The notes under the pieces: model-generated
What the model saw: the letters and a program-made list of their open reading frames with translations, nothing else
Databases searched by the model: none
What the model was told of the DNA's origin: nothing
Translations under genes and position numbers: made by a program
Part shown: positions 50,381 to 61,300 of the stretch, in pieces
How the letters are laid out: each line of letters opens with the position of its first letter
Numbering within the stretch: position 1 is the stretch's first letter
NCBI RefSeq assembly: GCF_947501785.1
Contig: NZ_CANMXB010000001.1
Span: 2,918,501-2,982,500, forward strand
Reading direction: 5' to 3'
Origin: an uncultured Litoreibacter sp.
GTDB taxonomy: Bacteria > Pseudomonadota > Alphaproteobacteria > Rhodobacterales > Rhodobacteraceae
DNA: 64,000 nt

Positions 50381-51502
50381 CTATCCTTTGAGAATTCCAA
50401 GTTTGACCAAGCCCTTATAGGCGGCAATTTGATTGTCGAACATCACATTGTTCCACAACTTGGACATGGTTGATTGATGTGCCCGCAGGTTGGCCGCCGA
50501 GAGATCCAAGCTTGAGATATCGAAGGGGCTGTCGGTCGGTGTTGCCAACGTCGGAACCCCGTAGACCCGGCCGTAGATATCAGGGGCGATGATCGGGCGC
50601 ATACTGCCCATACCGGCGGCCACTCCGGTGGTTAGTTTGTTCGTCAGGTAATCCTTACGGCTTTCGGGCAGCAGCAGCATCAAGGCGTCGCAACGGCGCA
50701 GCGCCGCGAGATATCGGTTATGCGGCACCTTCCCCGTGACCGGATCCAGCGGGGCGAGTTCAAAATGATCTTCCAGCCCGTTTTTGGCGATGTCCTGTTC
50801 CAGCCGCTGGCGGTCCGGACCGCCCGTGAAGACCTGAAAGACAACCGGCACTTCCGTTTTGAGCTTTCCGCTAGCCAAATACGCCACAAGGCGTTCGAAG
50901 TCCCGGTTTTTGTAATCCACAGCGCCGGGGATAAGGATGGTGCGCCGGTTGTCATCGGGATCGAATTCGTTGCGGGCCGGGTCCATCCAATAGGCGGGAT
51001 TGTACACCGCACAGCGGCCACTCAGTTCTGGCACCGTGTCGACAATCTTTGTGACCACATGCTGAGCCAGGCCGAACGCGAAGACCCGCCCTTCGCGGAT
51101 CAGGTCCATCGCGTGTTCGGATTCCCTTAGAATGTCGGGATTATGGACGATACCCATAATCGGCAGGTCAAACTGCTTCATCCACCGGGCGACACCGTCC
51201 CGCTGAAAGGTGTTGGCGAAGATGAAATTGGCCCGTTGGCGTCTGATCGCGTCAGCGACCGCGTCCCATGCGGGCGCGCCTTCATAAGAGACGTATCGGG
51301 CATCCAGCCCTTCGACCGGCAGTTCAGCGAAAAAATCTCCGCGGCTGTCAAATATTTTGGAGTTGTAATAGGTCCGGGTGGCGACATTGAGATTGCTTAA
51401 CGCCCGAAACATCCCGGCCGAGATGTCTTCGTGGACCGCTTCGCACTGTATCGCCGCAGCACGAAGCTGCTTTTGAAGCATAAATCCAAACATCGACTTC
51501 AC
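50381..51502 (-). CDS. Glycosyltransferase (GT-B, GT4-like)
   Basis: The 373-residue product has a two-domain GT-B pattern: MGIVHNPDILRESEHAMD in the N-terminal half, NRRTILIPGAVDYKNRDFERLV at the second-domain entry, and LAALRRCDALMLLLPESRKDY with GVAAGMGSMRPIIA downstream. It lacks a standard EX7E motif. It follows kpsT by 67 bases and precedes the sulfotransferase by 11 bases. Sugar specificity is unknown. Confidence 0.78.
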   Translation of the reverse strand: MKSMFGFMLQKQLRAAAIQCEAVHEDISAGMFRALSNLNVATRTYYNSKIFDSRGDFFAELPVEGLDARYVSYEGAPAWDAVADAIRRQRANFIFANTFQRDGVARWMKQFDLPIMGIVHNPDILRESEHAMDLIREGRVFAFGLAQHVVTKIVDTVPELSGRCAVYNPAYWMDPARNEFDPDDNRRTILIPGAVDYKNRDFERLVAYLASGKLKTEVPVVFQVFTGGPDRQRLEQDIAKNGLEDHFELAPLDPVTGKVPHNRYLAALRRCDALMLLLPESRKDYLTNKLTTGVAAGMGSMRPIIAPDIYGRVYGVPTLATPTDSPFDISSLDLSAANLRAHQSTMSKLWNNVMFDNQIAAYKGLVKLGILKG

Positions 51503-51569
51503 TTTTTCTTCTCAGCGCTTCCGTTCCATACCCGCATATCGCTGTCAACAAGCGGCCCTGGAACCTGCC

Positions 51570-52238
51570 TCAAGCAGCGGTTTTTTTCATATTTTCGCTG
51601 TGTACTTCCAACGCGGCCTGGACGTCATCAAAGATGTGCATCTCGCCGCCTTCCAGCACCACCGCACGGGTGCAGATTTCGGCAATCATGCCCAGAGAGT
51701 GGGAAACAATGATCGCGCCCGCATCCGCCAGCCTTTTGGTGAAGACATCGTTGCACTTCTGCCGGAAGTTTGCGTCGCCTACGGTCGTGACCTCATCGAC
51801 AAGATAGGTGTCGAACGGAACGCCCATAGACACCCCAAACGCCAGGCGTGCCCGCATCCCGGAGGAATAGGTTCTAAACGGCATTTCGAAGTATTTACCC
51901 AGCTCCGAGAAGTCCCGCACGTATTCCAGCAGATCGTTGGTGTCGACCCCATAGACCCGCGCAACAAAGCGCGTGTTCTGCGCGCCGGTGAGTTCCGGGT
52001 GGAAGCTTCCGGCAAAACCGATTGGCCATGAGACGGAACCGTGACGGACGATCCGCCCGCTGTCACACCCTTGGGTGCCTGCGATGATACGCAACGTGGT
52101 AGATTTGCCCGCACCGTTGCGGCCCAGAAATCCAACCACCTCGCCAGACGGGATGTTCATGGACGCATTGCGCAGAATATAGCGCCGCTCCCCACCGCGG
52201 AGGCGGAACGACTTGGTGACATTCTGGAACTCAATCAC
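51570..52238 (-). CDS. kpsT: Capsule polysaccharide ABC export ATPase KpsT-like
   Basis: The 222-residue ATPase has Walker A GRNGAGKS (residues 39-46), signature YSSGMRARL and Walker B TYLVDEVTT, the form found in KpsT/Wzt ABC-2 polysaccharide exporters without a C-terminal carbohydrate-binding domain. It pairs with the KpsM-like permease at the head of the operon and the KpsE-like protein between them. Confidence 0.92.
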   Translation of the reverse strand: MIEFQNVTKSFRLRGGERRYILRNASMNIPSGEVVGFLGRNGAGKSTTLRIIAGTQGCDSGRIVRHGSVSWPIGFAGSFHPELTGAQNTRFVARVYGVDTNDLLEYVRDFSELGKYFEMPFRTYSSGMRARLAFGVSMGVPFDTYLVDEVTTVGDANFRQKCNDVFTKRLADAGAIIVSHSLGMIAEICTRAVVLEGGEMHIFDDVQAALEVHSENMKKTAA

Positions 52239-52257
52239 GTGACGCGCCTCGCCGAAT

Positions 52258-53541
52258 TTAGCGTCGGTCGCGAAGCGAGTAGCCGACCAGCAGCAGCAGC
52301 ACCCAGCTCAAAAGAATGAAGACCGACAAGACCAACCCGATAATTGCGCGTTGCGGGTATTCTGCCGTTTGCGGGAATGACGGCTCGACATGGGCGACGA
52401 GGTAGCGCGACTTGCGGCGCGCTTCCGCTGCGGCGGTGTCGTAATTCGCCAAAGTCGCCACATATGCTTGTTCTGCAAATTCCTGATCAACCAACATGGC
52501 CTCATACGTACCTAGCGTGGCGTAAAGGTTGTTGCGGGCAGTGCCGGTTGGGTCCTGCGACACAACGGCGGTGCGTTCTTCATTGATGCGGTTTCTGATC
52601 GCCTTTACCTTGCGTTCCGCCTGCAGAACACGCGGGTCACTTGCAGTGGTCACGTCCGCCAGCAGATCAAGTTCGATCAGCGCATCAGCAAGCTTTTGCT
52701 CCAGTTCATTCAACACGCCCATTTGCCCCTGAACATCGGCATTCGGGTCGATGATCCGCGACGTCTTGCGGAATGTCGAAATCTGGATGCGCGCCTCTTT
52801 CAGGCGCTCTGTTGCGGTGTCCAGCTCTTCTTTGGCTGAGCGTATCGTATCCTCTTGCGAGATGCGGCTCAGTCGCTCGATCAATTCGCTGCTATGGGCA
52901 AGAATAGCCGTATTGATTGCGTGGCTGTCTTCGGGGGCGAAGCTGCGTGTCTCGACGGTTATGATGCCCGATGCCGTTTCAAGGCGGATCGTGACCATAC
53001 GCTGCCAGAAATCGAGCAAATCCTCGTTGGAGGCGTCCTTTTCCAGCCCGAAAACCGGATCCGTTTCTTGATGAACCGAGAACCGTTCCCGCAGGTTCAG
53101 ATCATCATTTACCTTTTTCACCAACCCATGGGATTGAATGTATTGATACAGAACATCCGCATCTGAAGTACCACCAGAGAAATTGCTGAGACCGCCAAGC
53201 AAGGAGGATACAGCAGACGAGGCCTCTTCCTTATGGACGGAGAAGGCGGTTTCAGACGAGTACTGATCTGCGGCATGAACGTAGAGGTAATAAAAAACGA
53301 CGGCGATGGGCATTATCACCAACATGATAAAGCTGCCGAGCGCTGCTACGTGGCGAAACTTCACTTTGGCCGGGCGCACGGACTTCGCGTTGGGCGGTTG
53401 GGCCGGCGGGGCTGCAGGGGCCGGAGCGACTGCAGGTGTCACCGGGCGCAGTGGTGTCGCAGGTGGCGCAGGTTCTACCACTTGGGGCGCCGTTTTCACC
53501 ACCTGGGGCGGCTTGGCCTGATTCTGATCATTTTTTGTCAT
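52258..53541 (-). CDS. kpsE: Capsule polysaccharide export inner-membrane protein KpsE-like (PCP family)
   Basis: The 427-residue product has a proline/alanine-rich cytoplasmic N-terminus (residues 1-60), one transmembrane helix (LGSFIMLVIMPIAVVFYYLY), a long periplasmic coiled-coil region and a second helix near the C-terminus (IGLVLSVFILLSWVLLLLVG). This is the KpsE/CtrB/Wzz-like co-polymerase layout that bridges to the outer-membrane export protein (KpsD), which is not in the window. It starts 75 bases after the permease gene and precedes kpsT by 19 bases. Confidence 0.88.
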   Translation of the reverse strand: MTKNDQNQAKPPQVVKTAPQVVEPAPPATPLRPVTPAVAPAPAAPPAQPPNAKSVRPAKVKFRHVAALGSFIMLVIMPIAVVFYYLYVHAADQYSSETAFSVHKEEASSAVSSLLGGLSNFSGGTSDADVLYQYIQSHGLVKKVNDDLNLRERFSVHQETDPVFGLEKDASNEDLLDFWQRMVTIRLETASGIITVETRSFAPEDSHAINTAILAHSSELIERLSRISQEDTIRSAKEELDTATERLKEARIQISTFRKTSRIIDPNADVQGQMGVLNELEQKLADALIELDLLADVTTASDPRVLQAERKVKAIRNRINEERTAVVSQDPTGTARNNLYATLGTYEAMLVDQEFAEQAYVATLANYDTAAAEARRKSRYLVAHVEPSFPQTAEYPQRAIIGLVLSVFILLSWVLLLLVGYSLRDRR

Positions 53542-53616
53542 ACGTGATATGCCATTTTCTGAAAGGCTCCTATCTGCGACGTCGAGGCGGCCTCAGGCCG
53601 GTCGATTATACATAGG

Positions 53617-54426
53617 TCACAGCTCATTTAGGATAATCTTGTGATACACCCGCAAAAAGTAAACGCCAAGTGTTGATGGAATGATGCACCACAGCAGGAC
53701 ATAGGGCACAGAGACATATTCGGCGGTGTATTCCGCATAGAATCCCTGTCGCATCAGCCCGACGATATGCGCCAACGGATTGTACCAGATGTAGTTTTGC
53801 AGTGTCTCAGGCAGACCCTCATAGGTGTAAAAGATGCAGGACACCAGCAAAGCTGGCCGGTTGATCACTGACCAGATCCGTTCCCAGACAGGTGCAAAGG
53901 AAAACAGCAAGCTGTTGACTGAACCAAGCGAAAAACCAAGAAATGACGCGAGTGCAAGCGACAGGGCTATGGATTTGAAATCCAGCGCAACCTCTACGTC
54001 AAAAATCACGAAAATACCCATGATTACAAGGTAGTATACCATAATCTGGGTTATGAAATTCAAGATGAACCGCGCCAGAATTGCATCGAGAAAGGTCACT
54101 TTCGGGTAGACTAGCAAAGGGCGCGAGAAACGGATGGTTTGCGATATCTTGCCCATCAGATCCACGTACATCACGAATGGAAGAAGCCCGGTGGCATAAA
54201 ACAGCGCAAAACTCGTACCCATCGGCGGGCTGCGCAAGAAGAAGCCAAATGCGACGGTCAGCAATGTGATGCCGGCGACCGGCTCAAGAATGGCCCACAG
54301 ATATCCGCCCGGGGACCTGCCATGGGTGGTCGACATTTCCCGCATCAACAGCGCGAAGATCACCCGCCCGGTTTGAAACCGCAGCTTGGCCGGTATTCGG
54401 TCCTTATGTGTCGCGATGTCGGACAT
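53617..54426 (-). CDS. kpsM: Capsule polysaccharide ABC export permease KpsM-like
   Basis: The product of about 269 residues is an ABC-2 membrane subunit with six helices (ALLMREMSTTHGRSPGGYLW entry, ITLLTVAFGFFL, LPFVMYVDLMGKI, LVIMGIFVIFDV, YEGLPETLQNYIWYNPLAH, VLLWCIIPSTLGVYFLRV). ATG 54426 was chosen; GTG 54447 in frame is possible. It heads the leftward operon kpsM-kpsE-kpsT-GT-sulfotransferase-FkbM. The upstream 137 bases up to the GT4 stop probably hold its promoter. Confidence 0.9.
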   Translation of the reverse strand: MSDIATHKDRIPAKLRFQTGRVIFALLMREMSTTHGRSPGGYLWAILEPVAGITLLTVAFGFFLRSPPMGTSFALFYATGLLPFVMYVDLMGKISQTIRFSRPLLVYPKVTFLDAILARFILNFITQIMVYYLVIMGIFVIFDVEVALDFKSIALSLALASFLGFSLGSVNSLLFSFAPVWERIWSVINRPALLVSCIFYTYEGLPETLQNYIWYNPLAHIVGLMRQGFYAEYTAEYVSVPYVLLWCIIPSTLGVYFLRVYHKIILNEL

Positions 54427-54563
54427 CAAATTTTTGGCGAACCCCACTGGTAAGCGACATTATTAACGGTGCTATTGCTGCATCTTAGGTCAGCCAGCAC
54501 CAAGTAGATAGCACGGGCCCGCCATAGGTCTAACACATGTCCGAGAGCGTGCCGCATGCCGCG

Positions 54564-55796
54564 CTACACCTTCGCAGATGTTTGCGCGGCCAAAATTGGC
54601 GATATGATATCGAGAAACTGCGCTGCCTGATCCGCGTAGGTTGCTACAGAGGCGGTTTGCATATCTGCGTTGCCGCGGTGCAGCACTTCCTCCACCTGAG
54701 CCTTCAGCGCATCGCTTCCCGCCCCAATTGGGATCAACTTGTCGGGATCAGCGAGCGGGTGCTCGGTGGTGCCGCCGCTGTCTGTCTGCACGACCCGGAT
54801 GCCGCGGCTAATGGCTTCCCGGATTGCCAGTCCGAACGTCTCTTTCCACTGAGACATGAAAAGCAGCACATCAATCTCGGCGTAAAAATCGTCGATGTTG
54901 TCCTGGTCAAAGCGCGGAAACACCTGCCAGTCACCACGCAGCCGGTCCAGATCTTCATCTCCCCACCAACCCTCGTCAATGCTGCCATCGACAAGCAACC
55001 CCCTGAAATCTTCTCGGTTGAGGTCGCTGAAGGTCCGGCGGATCAGCGGCCAGCCCTTGATTTGAGACGGCCCACCCAGGAAGCCAAAGCAAATGCGGGG
55101 ATCACGGGCGCGACGCGCGGACTGTTTGGTGAAGAAATCATCCTTCGGCGGGCGCACCCCGTTTTCCCAGACGATACCTTTGTTGGGGGCAAAACCCGAC
55201 GCTTCGCAAAGCTCCCGGGCAAATTTGCTTGGATAGGTGACGGCTGCGGCGGTCTCGGCCTGCCGGAAAAGGTAGTTCATCCGCAGTTTGGCGGCGCTGT
55301 GGTGGGGAACACATGACCGGCATGTCTCGATATTGACGGGGTTTTGGCCGCAGTAACTCTGGTCGGGTCGGATCATGAATTGTCGCTCGCAGATCCACCA
55401 AAAATCATGAACGCTGAGAACGACGGGGATGCCGAGATCGTCAAGCACGGTCATGCAGCCCGCGCCAATATCTTGAATGCAATGCAAATGGACCAGATCA
55501 GGCCTGAACTGGTCGGCCAGATCGCCAATAATTTCTGCGACGCGCGGATTGTTGTAAATCTCGGAATAGTTGCGGCCCGCAGGCAAATTTATCAGATAGT
55601 TGACCACGCCATCCTTCTCGGAGCGGATCAGGCTGTAAGGGACGAGGTCGGAGCGACTGCACATTGAAATGGCGGTCACATCACAAGCCCCCTTTCCCCG
55701 TAGAGCCTTTACCACCTGCTCGGCTACAATGGTCGCGCCGCCATACGAGAAAGGGGCATAGAAAACGTTGATGACGAAGATATGCGGGCGCATCAC
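54564..55796 (-). CDS. Glycosyltransferase family 4
   Basis: The 410-residue GT-B protein has APFSYGGATIVAEQV at the N-terminus, RPDLVHLHCIQDIGAG, VVLSVHDFWWICERQ with a cysteine-rich segment (CGQNPVNIETCRSCVPHH), and the EX7E-type KETFGLAIREAISRG near residue 300. The Cys segment is common in GT4 enzymes of capsule loci. Its start overlaps the next gene's stop by four bases. Donor unknown. Confidence 0.88.
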   Translation of the reverse strand: MMRPHIFVINVFYAPFSYGGATIVAEQVVKALRGKGACDVTAISMCSRSDLVPYSLIRSEKDGVVNYLINLPAGRNYSEIYNNPRVAEIIGDLADQFRPDLVHLHCIQDIGAGCMTVLDDLGIPVVLSVHDFWWICERQFMIRPDQSYCGQNPVNIETCRSCVPHHSAAKLRMNYLFRQAETAAAVTYPSKFARELCEASGFAPNKGIVWENGVRPPKDDFFTKQSARRARDPRICFGFLGGPSQIKGWPLIRRTFSDLNREDFRGLLVDGSIDEGWWGDEDLDRLRGDWQVFPRFDQDNIDDFYAEIDVLLFMSQWKETFGLAIREAISRGIRVVQTDSGGTTEHPLADPDKLIPIGAGSDALKAQVEEVLHRGNADMQTASVATYADQAAQFLDIISPILAAQTSAKV

Positions 55797-57118
55797 TCTT
55801 CAACCCAAGCCAGCAATTCGGGGTCGATGATATGTGCGGCACCTGAGCCGGACCAGCGGGTCTCTAGGTCCTGCCGGGCCAATTGCCCCATCCTGTTTGC
55901 CGCCGCTTTGTCATTCGCCAGCTGGGTTAGGGCGTCGGTCCAATCTTGTGGTGTTTCCGCAATGAACCCGGTTTCGCCATGCCGTACCATTTGCGCCATG
56001 TCGCCCACCGGACCCACGATGCTGGGCACCGCGACCGATGACGCGTCGATCACCCGTACGGCACTTTTGCAGCGGTTGAAGATGTCGTCAGTCAGCGGCA
56101 TTACAGCGCAGTCAACAGTGGCCAGTGTTTCCAGATAGCCGGCATAGTCGGTGAATTTATGCGCATCTACGCGGTCGCGTAGCCCTTCCGGAAGACGCGT
56201 GAGGTCAAAATGACCCAGTATGGTCAGCCGGCGGTCTCTGCTGCCTTCCAAAAATCCAATCACCTGCTGCTCGATCTGGGCGAAGTCGACCTCGTGCCCT
56301 TGCGAGCCGCTGGCGAATGCGACGCGAAAAGCGCCGTCGTTACTTCCTTTTTCAGGGGTCGCCGCGAGGGTAGCGGCCCCAGCGCTAAGCGTCGCCTGGT
56401 CGGCAAAGTTGCGACGCATGTAGACCGGCCGCCGGGTGTAGAGCTTGGCGTGATCCACCATTCCCGGGGTTGAGACGGAAATCACATCCGAGCCATTCAT
56501 GACATCAAGGTACTTTGGCGCTTCCGACAGGAAATGATCCTTCAATTTCGGGTCAAGCGCGGTCATGTTTTCGTAGGTTTCGTAGGCCGATACCGAGAAC
56601 AGCGGGTCGTCGATATCATACAGGACAGGCAGACCCAGCCGCCGGGCTTCGTACATGTACATCGAACATGTTGGCATATTTTGAATGCGGTAGAGAACAA
56701 GATGCGTCGCGTTTTGCATGATGTTAATGCTGCGAGGCACGTCGAGGTAGTGAGAATAGTTTACCTCTACCCCACGGGACCGCCAAAACTCCGCCAGTTG
56801 TTCCACGCGGTATTTGGTGCATTGCGGTAAGTTCATGTCAGCGACTATTGCGATCTGCCGACCTTTGCGTAAGGCCTTCGACGCCGAAGTGACGTGAAAC
56901 GCATTTTCTTGCGCCAAGGTCCGCCAAATCTTGTTGTAATACTTATGGTCAGAATTGACCGGGCCGCGATGTCCGAAATTCAGGGCGGAGCGCCCAGCGT
57001 TGCGCAAGACGATCCCGCCATAGGTGCGGGTCTTTCGAAGTGCGGCCCCCCAACCTTCGTCGCGGACGCACTCAAAGAAGCGTTTCACCAGAGTTGGGCG
57101 CAACAGCTTTTGCAACAT
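55793..57118 (-). CDS. Glycosyltransferase (GT-B, GT4-like)
   Basis: The 441-residue product has a GT-B C-terminal domain (VAFASGSQGHEVDFAQIEQ, LTILGHFDLTRLPEGL, CKSAVRVIDASSVAVPSI, HGETGFIAETPQDWTDAL) and an N-terminal domain with IAIVADMNLPQCTKYRVEQL, common in transferases that act on long glycans. It is co-translated with the GT4 gene. It sits 105 bases after the GT2 gene in the same direction. Confidence 0.82.
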   Translation of the reverse strand: MLQKLLRPTLVKRFFECVRDEGWGAALRKTRTYGGIVLRNAGRSALNFGHRGPVNSDHKYYNKIWRTLAQENAFHVTSASKALRKGRQIAIVADMNLPQCTKYRVEQLAEFWRSRGVEVNYSHYLDVPRSINIMQNATHLVLYRIQNMPTCSMYMYEARRLGLPVLYDIDDPLFSVSAYETYENMTALDPKLKDHFLSEAPKYLDVMNGSDVISVSTPGMVDHAKLYTRRPVYMRRNFADQATLSAGAATLAATPEKGSNDGAFRVAFASGSQGHEVDFAQIEQQVIGFLEGSRDRRLTILGHFDLTRLPEGLRDRVDAHKFTDYAGYLETLATVDCAVMPLTDDIFNRCKSAVRVIDASSVAVPSIVGPVGDMAQMVRHGETGFIAETPQDWTDALTQLANDKAAANRMGQLARQDLETRWSGSGAAHIIDPELLAWVEE

Positions 57119-57223
57119 AATCGCCCCCTTATCCGAACCCTGAATCGCGATTTATATAAAGATATACGGCTGTTACACCGCTGGACAGCCAAACAAAAAC
57201 GCTAAATTGGAAGACGCGCAGCT

Positions 57224-58180
57224 CTAAAGCTTGCCAAATAGCATGGAAATCCACAGGGCAAGTGTGCTTGACCTTGTTTGGCGGTACAGCCCCAAACCCC
57301 CAAATTTCTTTATTCGTAAGGGGGCTGGAGCGTCCCGCGCGGCAGAAAAGCCCTCCAGAATCGCCCGATTTTCAGGCGTAAGGCGATGAGCGGACCGCCC
57401 AAGAGCAGCCAGGTTGGTGTCGTTCCATTGGCGAAATTCCCCGCTAAGGATCATGCCAATACGCCAGATTTTTGCCATGACGCCGTCATTTGCGCCGATA
57501 CTGTTCGCACTATGTTGCCGATACAGAAGGGTGGGGGATTCGTCATGCACGATGATACTGCCCGCACCGGTCAGCACCTGATAGACCCACCAATCGTGAA
57601 CCACCACCGGGCCAGCCTCTATTGCGGCGTCACGTATCAGGCGCGCCGCCGCAGGGTTGAGAAGGATTGTGTTGCCCGAGGCGATATTCTGGATCAAAGC
57701 ATTTCGAAAGCTCGCGGGCCGGGGCCTTGGCGCAGAAATTTTGCGACCCTCGAGCGCGACATCCGTGACCCAGGTTCGGCTGCAATATAGCGCCGGCTGA
57801 TCTGGTGGAATATCTGCCAAAGCCGCTATTCCCCGTTCCAGCTTGTTATCAAGCCAGACATCGTCCTGGTCACAGAACGCGACCCAGTCCGTATTGTCAG
57901 GCAGTCGCGCAATCAGGGACATGAAATTGGCCGTTCCGCCGCTGCACGGTCCATCAAAGAGCGCCACATCATGGCCTTCTTCGCGAAACTCGGTGATGAT
58001 TTTTCGGCTGTCGTCTGACGACTTGTCGTCGCTCACCAAAAGGCTCCAGTTGTGATGAGTTTGGGCGGCGATGCTGTCGAGTTGTTGTCGCAAATAGAGC
58101 GCGCCGTTATAGGTCGCGCAAAGGATAGAGACGTGCGGTGACGTCAATTGCGCGCGTGCCGGTTCACTTTGCGTTGCCAT
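57224..58180 (-). CDS. Glycosyltransferase family 2 (rhamnosyltransferase-like)
   Basis: The 318-residue GT-A protein has VSILCATYNGALYLRQQLDS at the N-terminus, LLVSDDKSSDDS, and WVAFCDQDDVW (DxD-type metal site). Its layout resembles dTDP-rhamnose-dependent GT2 enzymes; with the rfb operon nearby a rhamnosyltransferase role is likely but unproven. It is divergent from the 1060-residue GT2-GT4 fusion. Confidence 0.85.
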   Translation of the reverse strand: MATQSEPARAQLTSPHVSILCATYNGALYLRQQLDSIAAQTHHNWSLLVSDDKSSDDSRKIITEFREEGHDVALFDGPCSGGTANFMSLIARLPDNTDWVAFCDQDDVWLDNKLERGIAALADIPPDQPALYCSRTWVTDVALEGRKISAPRPRPASFRNALIQNIASGNTILLNPAAARLIRDAAIEAGPVVVHDWWVYQVLTGAGSIIVHDESPTLLYRQHSANSIGANDGVMAKIWRIGMILSGEFRQWNDTNLAALGRSAHRLTPENRAILEGFSAARDAPAPLRIKKFGGLGLYRQTRSSTLALWISMLFGKL

Positions 58181-58376
58181 GGGCCAATTCTACGACGCTT
58201 TGGATGATCTTCAACGGCAAGGTTTAGGGGATTCTGCCCAACAGCGCTACCGGCCATGGTGGAAGGAATGGGACCTAATGGCTTGGAACCCCAAGAATTA
58301 TGTTCCAGTCTAAACGAATAGTGGTTTATAGCCCTTTCGATCGATTTTGAGTCAGATACTGCCTAGAGGGCGAAAA

Positions 58377-61300
58377 ATGAGAATTCACAACAACTTACGC
58401 GGTGTCCAAGAGATTATTTTGGCGAATGGCACCGTTTTTATGTCAACCGACTCGGATGTGGGGCCGCAGGACTACGTACTTGGTGTTGGAAATGCCTCTG
58501 TTGCCTTTGAGACGAGCGACGGCGACACGCAATATTTGGAAAAACTCAATCGCGAAAACCGCTTTACGTTCGACGATCCGGTCCAAGAGACCAGCTCGAC
58601 TCCGGAAGAGGCAACGAAGGGCGATATCTACGCCTGCCGGGTCAACCACCTTCCAGATTGGAGCCTTTCCGGCAAAGAGACCATACAATTGCTGATCAGC
58701 AGGCAGCATGAACCTTGCACTATCCATTTTCATTCGACCTTGAATGTCCCGCCCACTGACGAGGCGCGAGTTGTGCAGCTGAAGATTGCGGCCCATCGTG
58801 CCCGCGCCACACTGAATGTCGATATTAAGGATATGGCCACCGGCGCGCAGAGCCGTCACCAAATCGCATTTGAAGAGGGATTTAAGGGGGGCCAGCTGAG
58901 CCATGGCTACCAGCAGGTGACCGTGCCGCTTCAAGCAGGTCACAATGGTCTGGAAGTGTCGTTCTCGGTCGACTTTCATTCCTACATCGACGACGGGCAA
59001 GGTATCGTGCCGTTCATTTTCTTGTCGGACATTGTCGAAAAGTCAGAGCACGTTCCCAGTGAAACGCTAATGCCAGTTCGGATGTATGGCGGCAGCGACA
59101 AGAAAGGCGGCAAGTGGATAAAGGCAGCGGTGCCCGGTTACTTGGCCAACCACGAGGCCATTGAGGTTATCACCGGCGGCGTAAGTACCCGCATTTTTGA
59201 CCCGGCTGACAACAACGTCCGCATGACGGACTGTTACGGTCACACGATCATGTTGGTGGCGGATCGATCCACTCAATCGGTTGTTTTCATCAATGGCGAG
59301 CCCGTCGGGGCTGCCTTTGTGGGGACCAACGATACGCCTTTCCGCGTCCCCCCAAACTACCTGTTGGGGCTGCAGGCGCATGTGGCGATCAAAGATCTCA
59401 GCGGGACGCAGGTGTTCGAGGAGAAACTGGTCATTCTGCCGAAGACCACCACGCCAAATGACATCATCCAACGCGAAACTCCGCCTCCCTATGATTTCGG
59501 AAACTTTGCGCAAACCATGGATCGCTATGAATCCATGCGCTTGCAAATGGAGAAAAATGCGAAGCGCGCCGATTTTGAGGCCTTGTCGCATGCGTTGAAG
59601 ACATTGGAAGGGGGATATGACCGGGTAAAGCTTAAGCCGTTGCGGTTCCCCAAAGTGTCCAAGCCCGATGTGTCTGTGGTCATCCCCGTGCATAACAAGG
59701 TTGAAGTCACCTACCTGGCGCTCTGCAGCCTTTTGCTGGCCCATAACGAGTGCAGCTTTGAGGTGATCGTTGTGGATGATGGCTCGACGGATGAAACCGC
59801 AGAGCTGGAGACGCTTGTTTCGGGAATTCAGGTCATTCACAACGCTGAGGCGCTGCGATTTATCGGGGCCTGCAACGCTGGGGTCGCCAAGGCGAAGGGC
59901 GAATATATCGCCCTTCTCAACAACGATGTGGAGGTTACGAGCGGTTGGTTGGATACCCTGCTGGACGCCTTTGAGCGTTTCCCCGACGTGGGTCTTGTGG
60001 GGTCGAAGCTGCTTTATCCCGACGGGCGCCTGCAGGATGCCGGTGGCATCATCTGGGGCAGCGGGAATCCGTGGAACTATGGAAATTCGCAGAACCCAAA
60101 CCACCCCAGTTTTTGCTACACGCGGCAGGCGGATTACCTGTCAGGTGCCGCGATGATGACCACGCTTAAGATCTGGTCCGAGGTGGGTGGGCTGTCGGAC
60201 TACCTAAAGCCAATGTATTTCGAAGACACGGACTTCGCTTTCAAAATTCGTGACGCTGGCTATCGGACCTATTTCGTACCTGGCTCCAAGGTCTTCCATT
60301 ACGAAGGGATGACCAGCGGGACAGACGTCTCCAGCGGCTTCAAGCGGTTCCAGGAAGTGAACCGGCCGAAGTTCAAGCGCCGTTGGGCGGATGCATTCCG
60401 GGCCTTTGGCAAAGAGGGTGAGCGCCCCGATTTGGAGAAGGACCGCGGCATTCGAGGACGGGTCCTGTTTATCGACTACACCACGCCACGTCCGGACCAA
60501 GATGCCGGCAGCTATGCCGCCATTCAGGAAATGAAGCTGGTTCAGTCCCTTGGCTACAAAGTGACATTCCTGCCGACCAATATGGCCCACCTGGGAAGCT
60601 ACACGGAGGAACTGGGCAAAATGGGGATCGAGGCGATCCATGCCCCGTTTTATATGACCATGTCCGAGTACCTTGAACAGCATGCCATGGATTTCGACGC
60701 GTTTTACCTGACCCGCTACTATGTGGCCGAGGACGCGTTGGACCACATTCGGAAATATGCGCCCGGTCGAAAGGTGTTGTTCAACAACGCTGATCTTCAT
60801 TTCCTGCGCCAGTTCCGCGCGGCCCGCACAGAGAATGACCCCGAGCTATTGGTTGAGGCGAACCAGACCCGGGACAAGGAGTTGGCCATAATCGAACGCT
60901 CAGACGTAATTCTGTCTTACAATGAAGTCGAACATTCGGTGATTGAGGCCTATACAGCCGGGCTTGCAACGATTGCCAAATGTCCTTGGGTTGTGGACGT
61001 TGCGGACAGCTGCCCCGGCGTAAAATCGCGCAAGGGATTGTCTTTCGTTGGCGGTTTCCGCCACCATCCCAACGTCGAAGGCATCAAATGGTTTGCCAAG
61101 GAGGTTATGCCAGTTGTTGCGGTCAAGGACCCCTCTATCGAGCTGTCGATATACGGGTCTGGTATGGGTGACGATGTGCGCGCTCTGGCCGCCAGCAAGA
61201 TCAAGCCAGTGGGGTTTGTCGAAGACCTGAAGGACGCCCATGACAACCACCGCATTTTTGTCGCCCCGCTATTGTCGGGGGCTGGTATCAAAGGCAAAGT

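Noticed and set aside
59067-60104. 345-codon minus-strand frame opposite the GT2-GT4 fusion
   Set aside because: Shadow of the conserved GT2 domain region.
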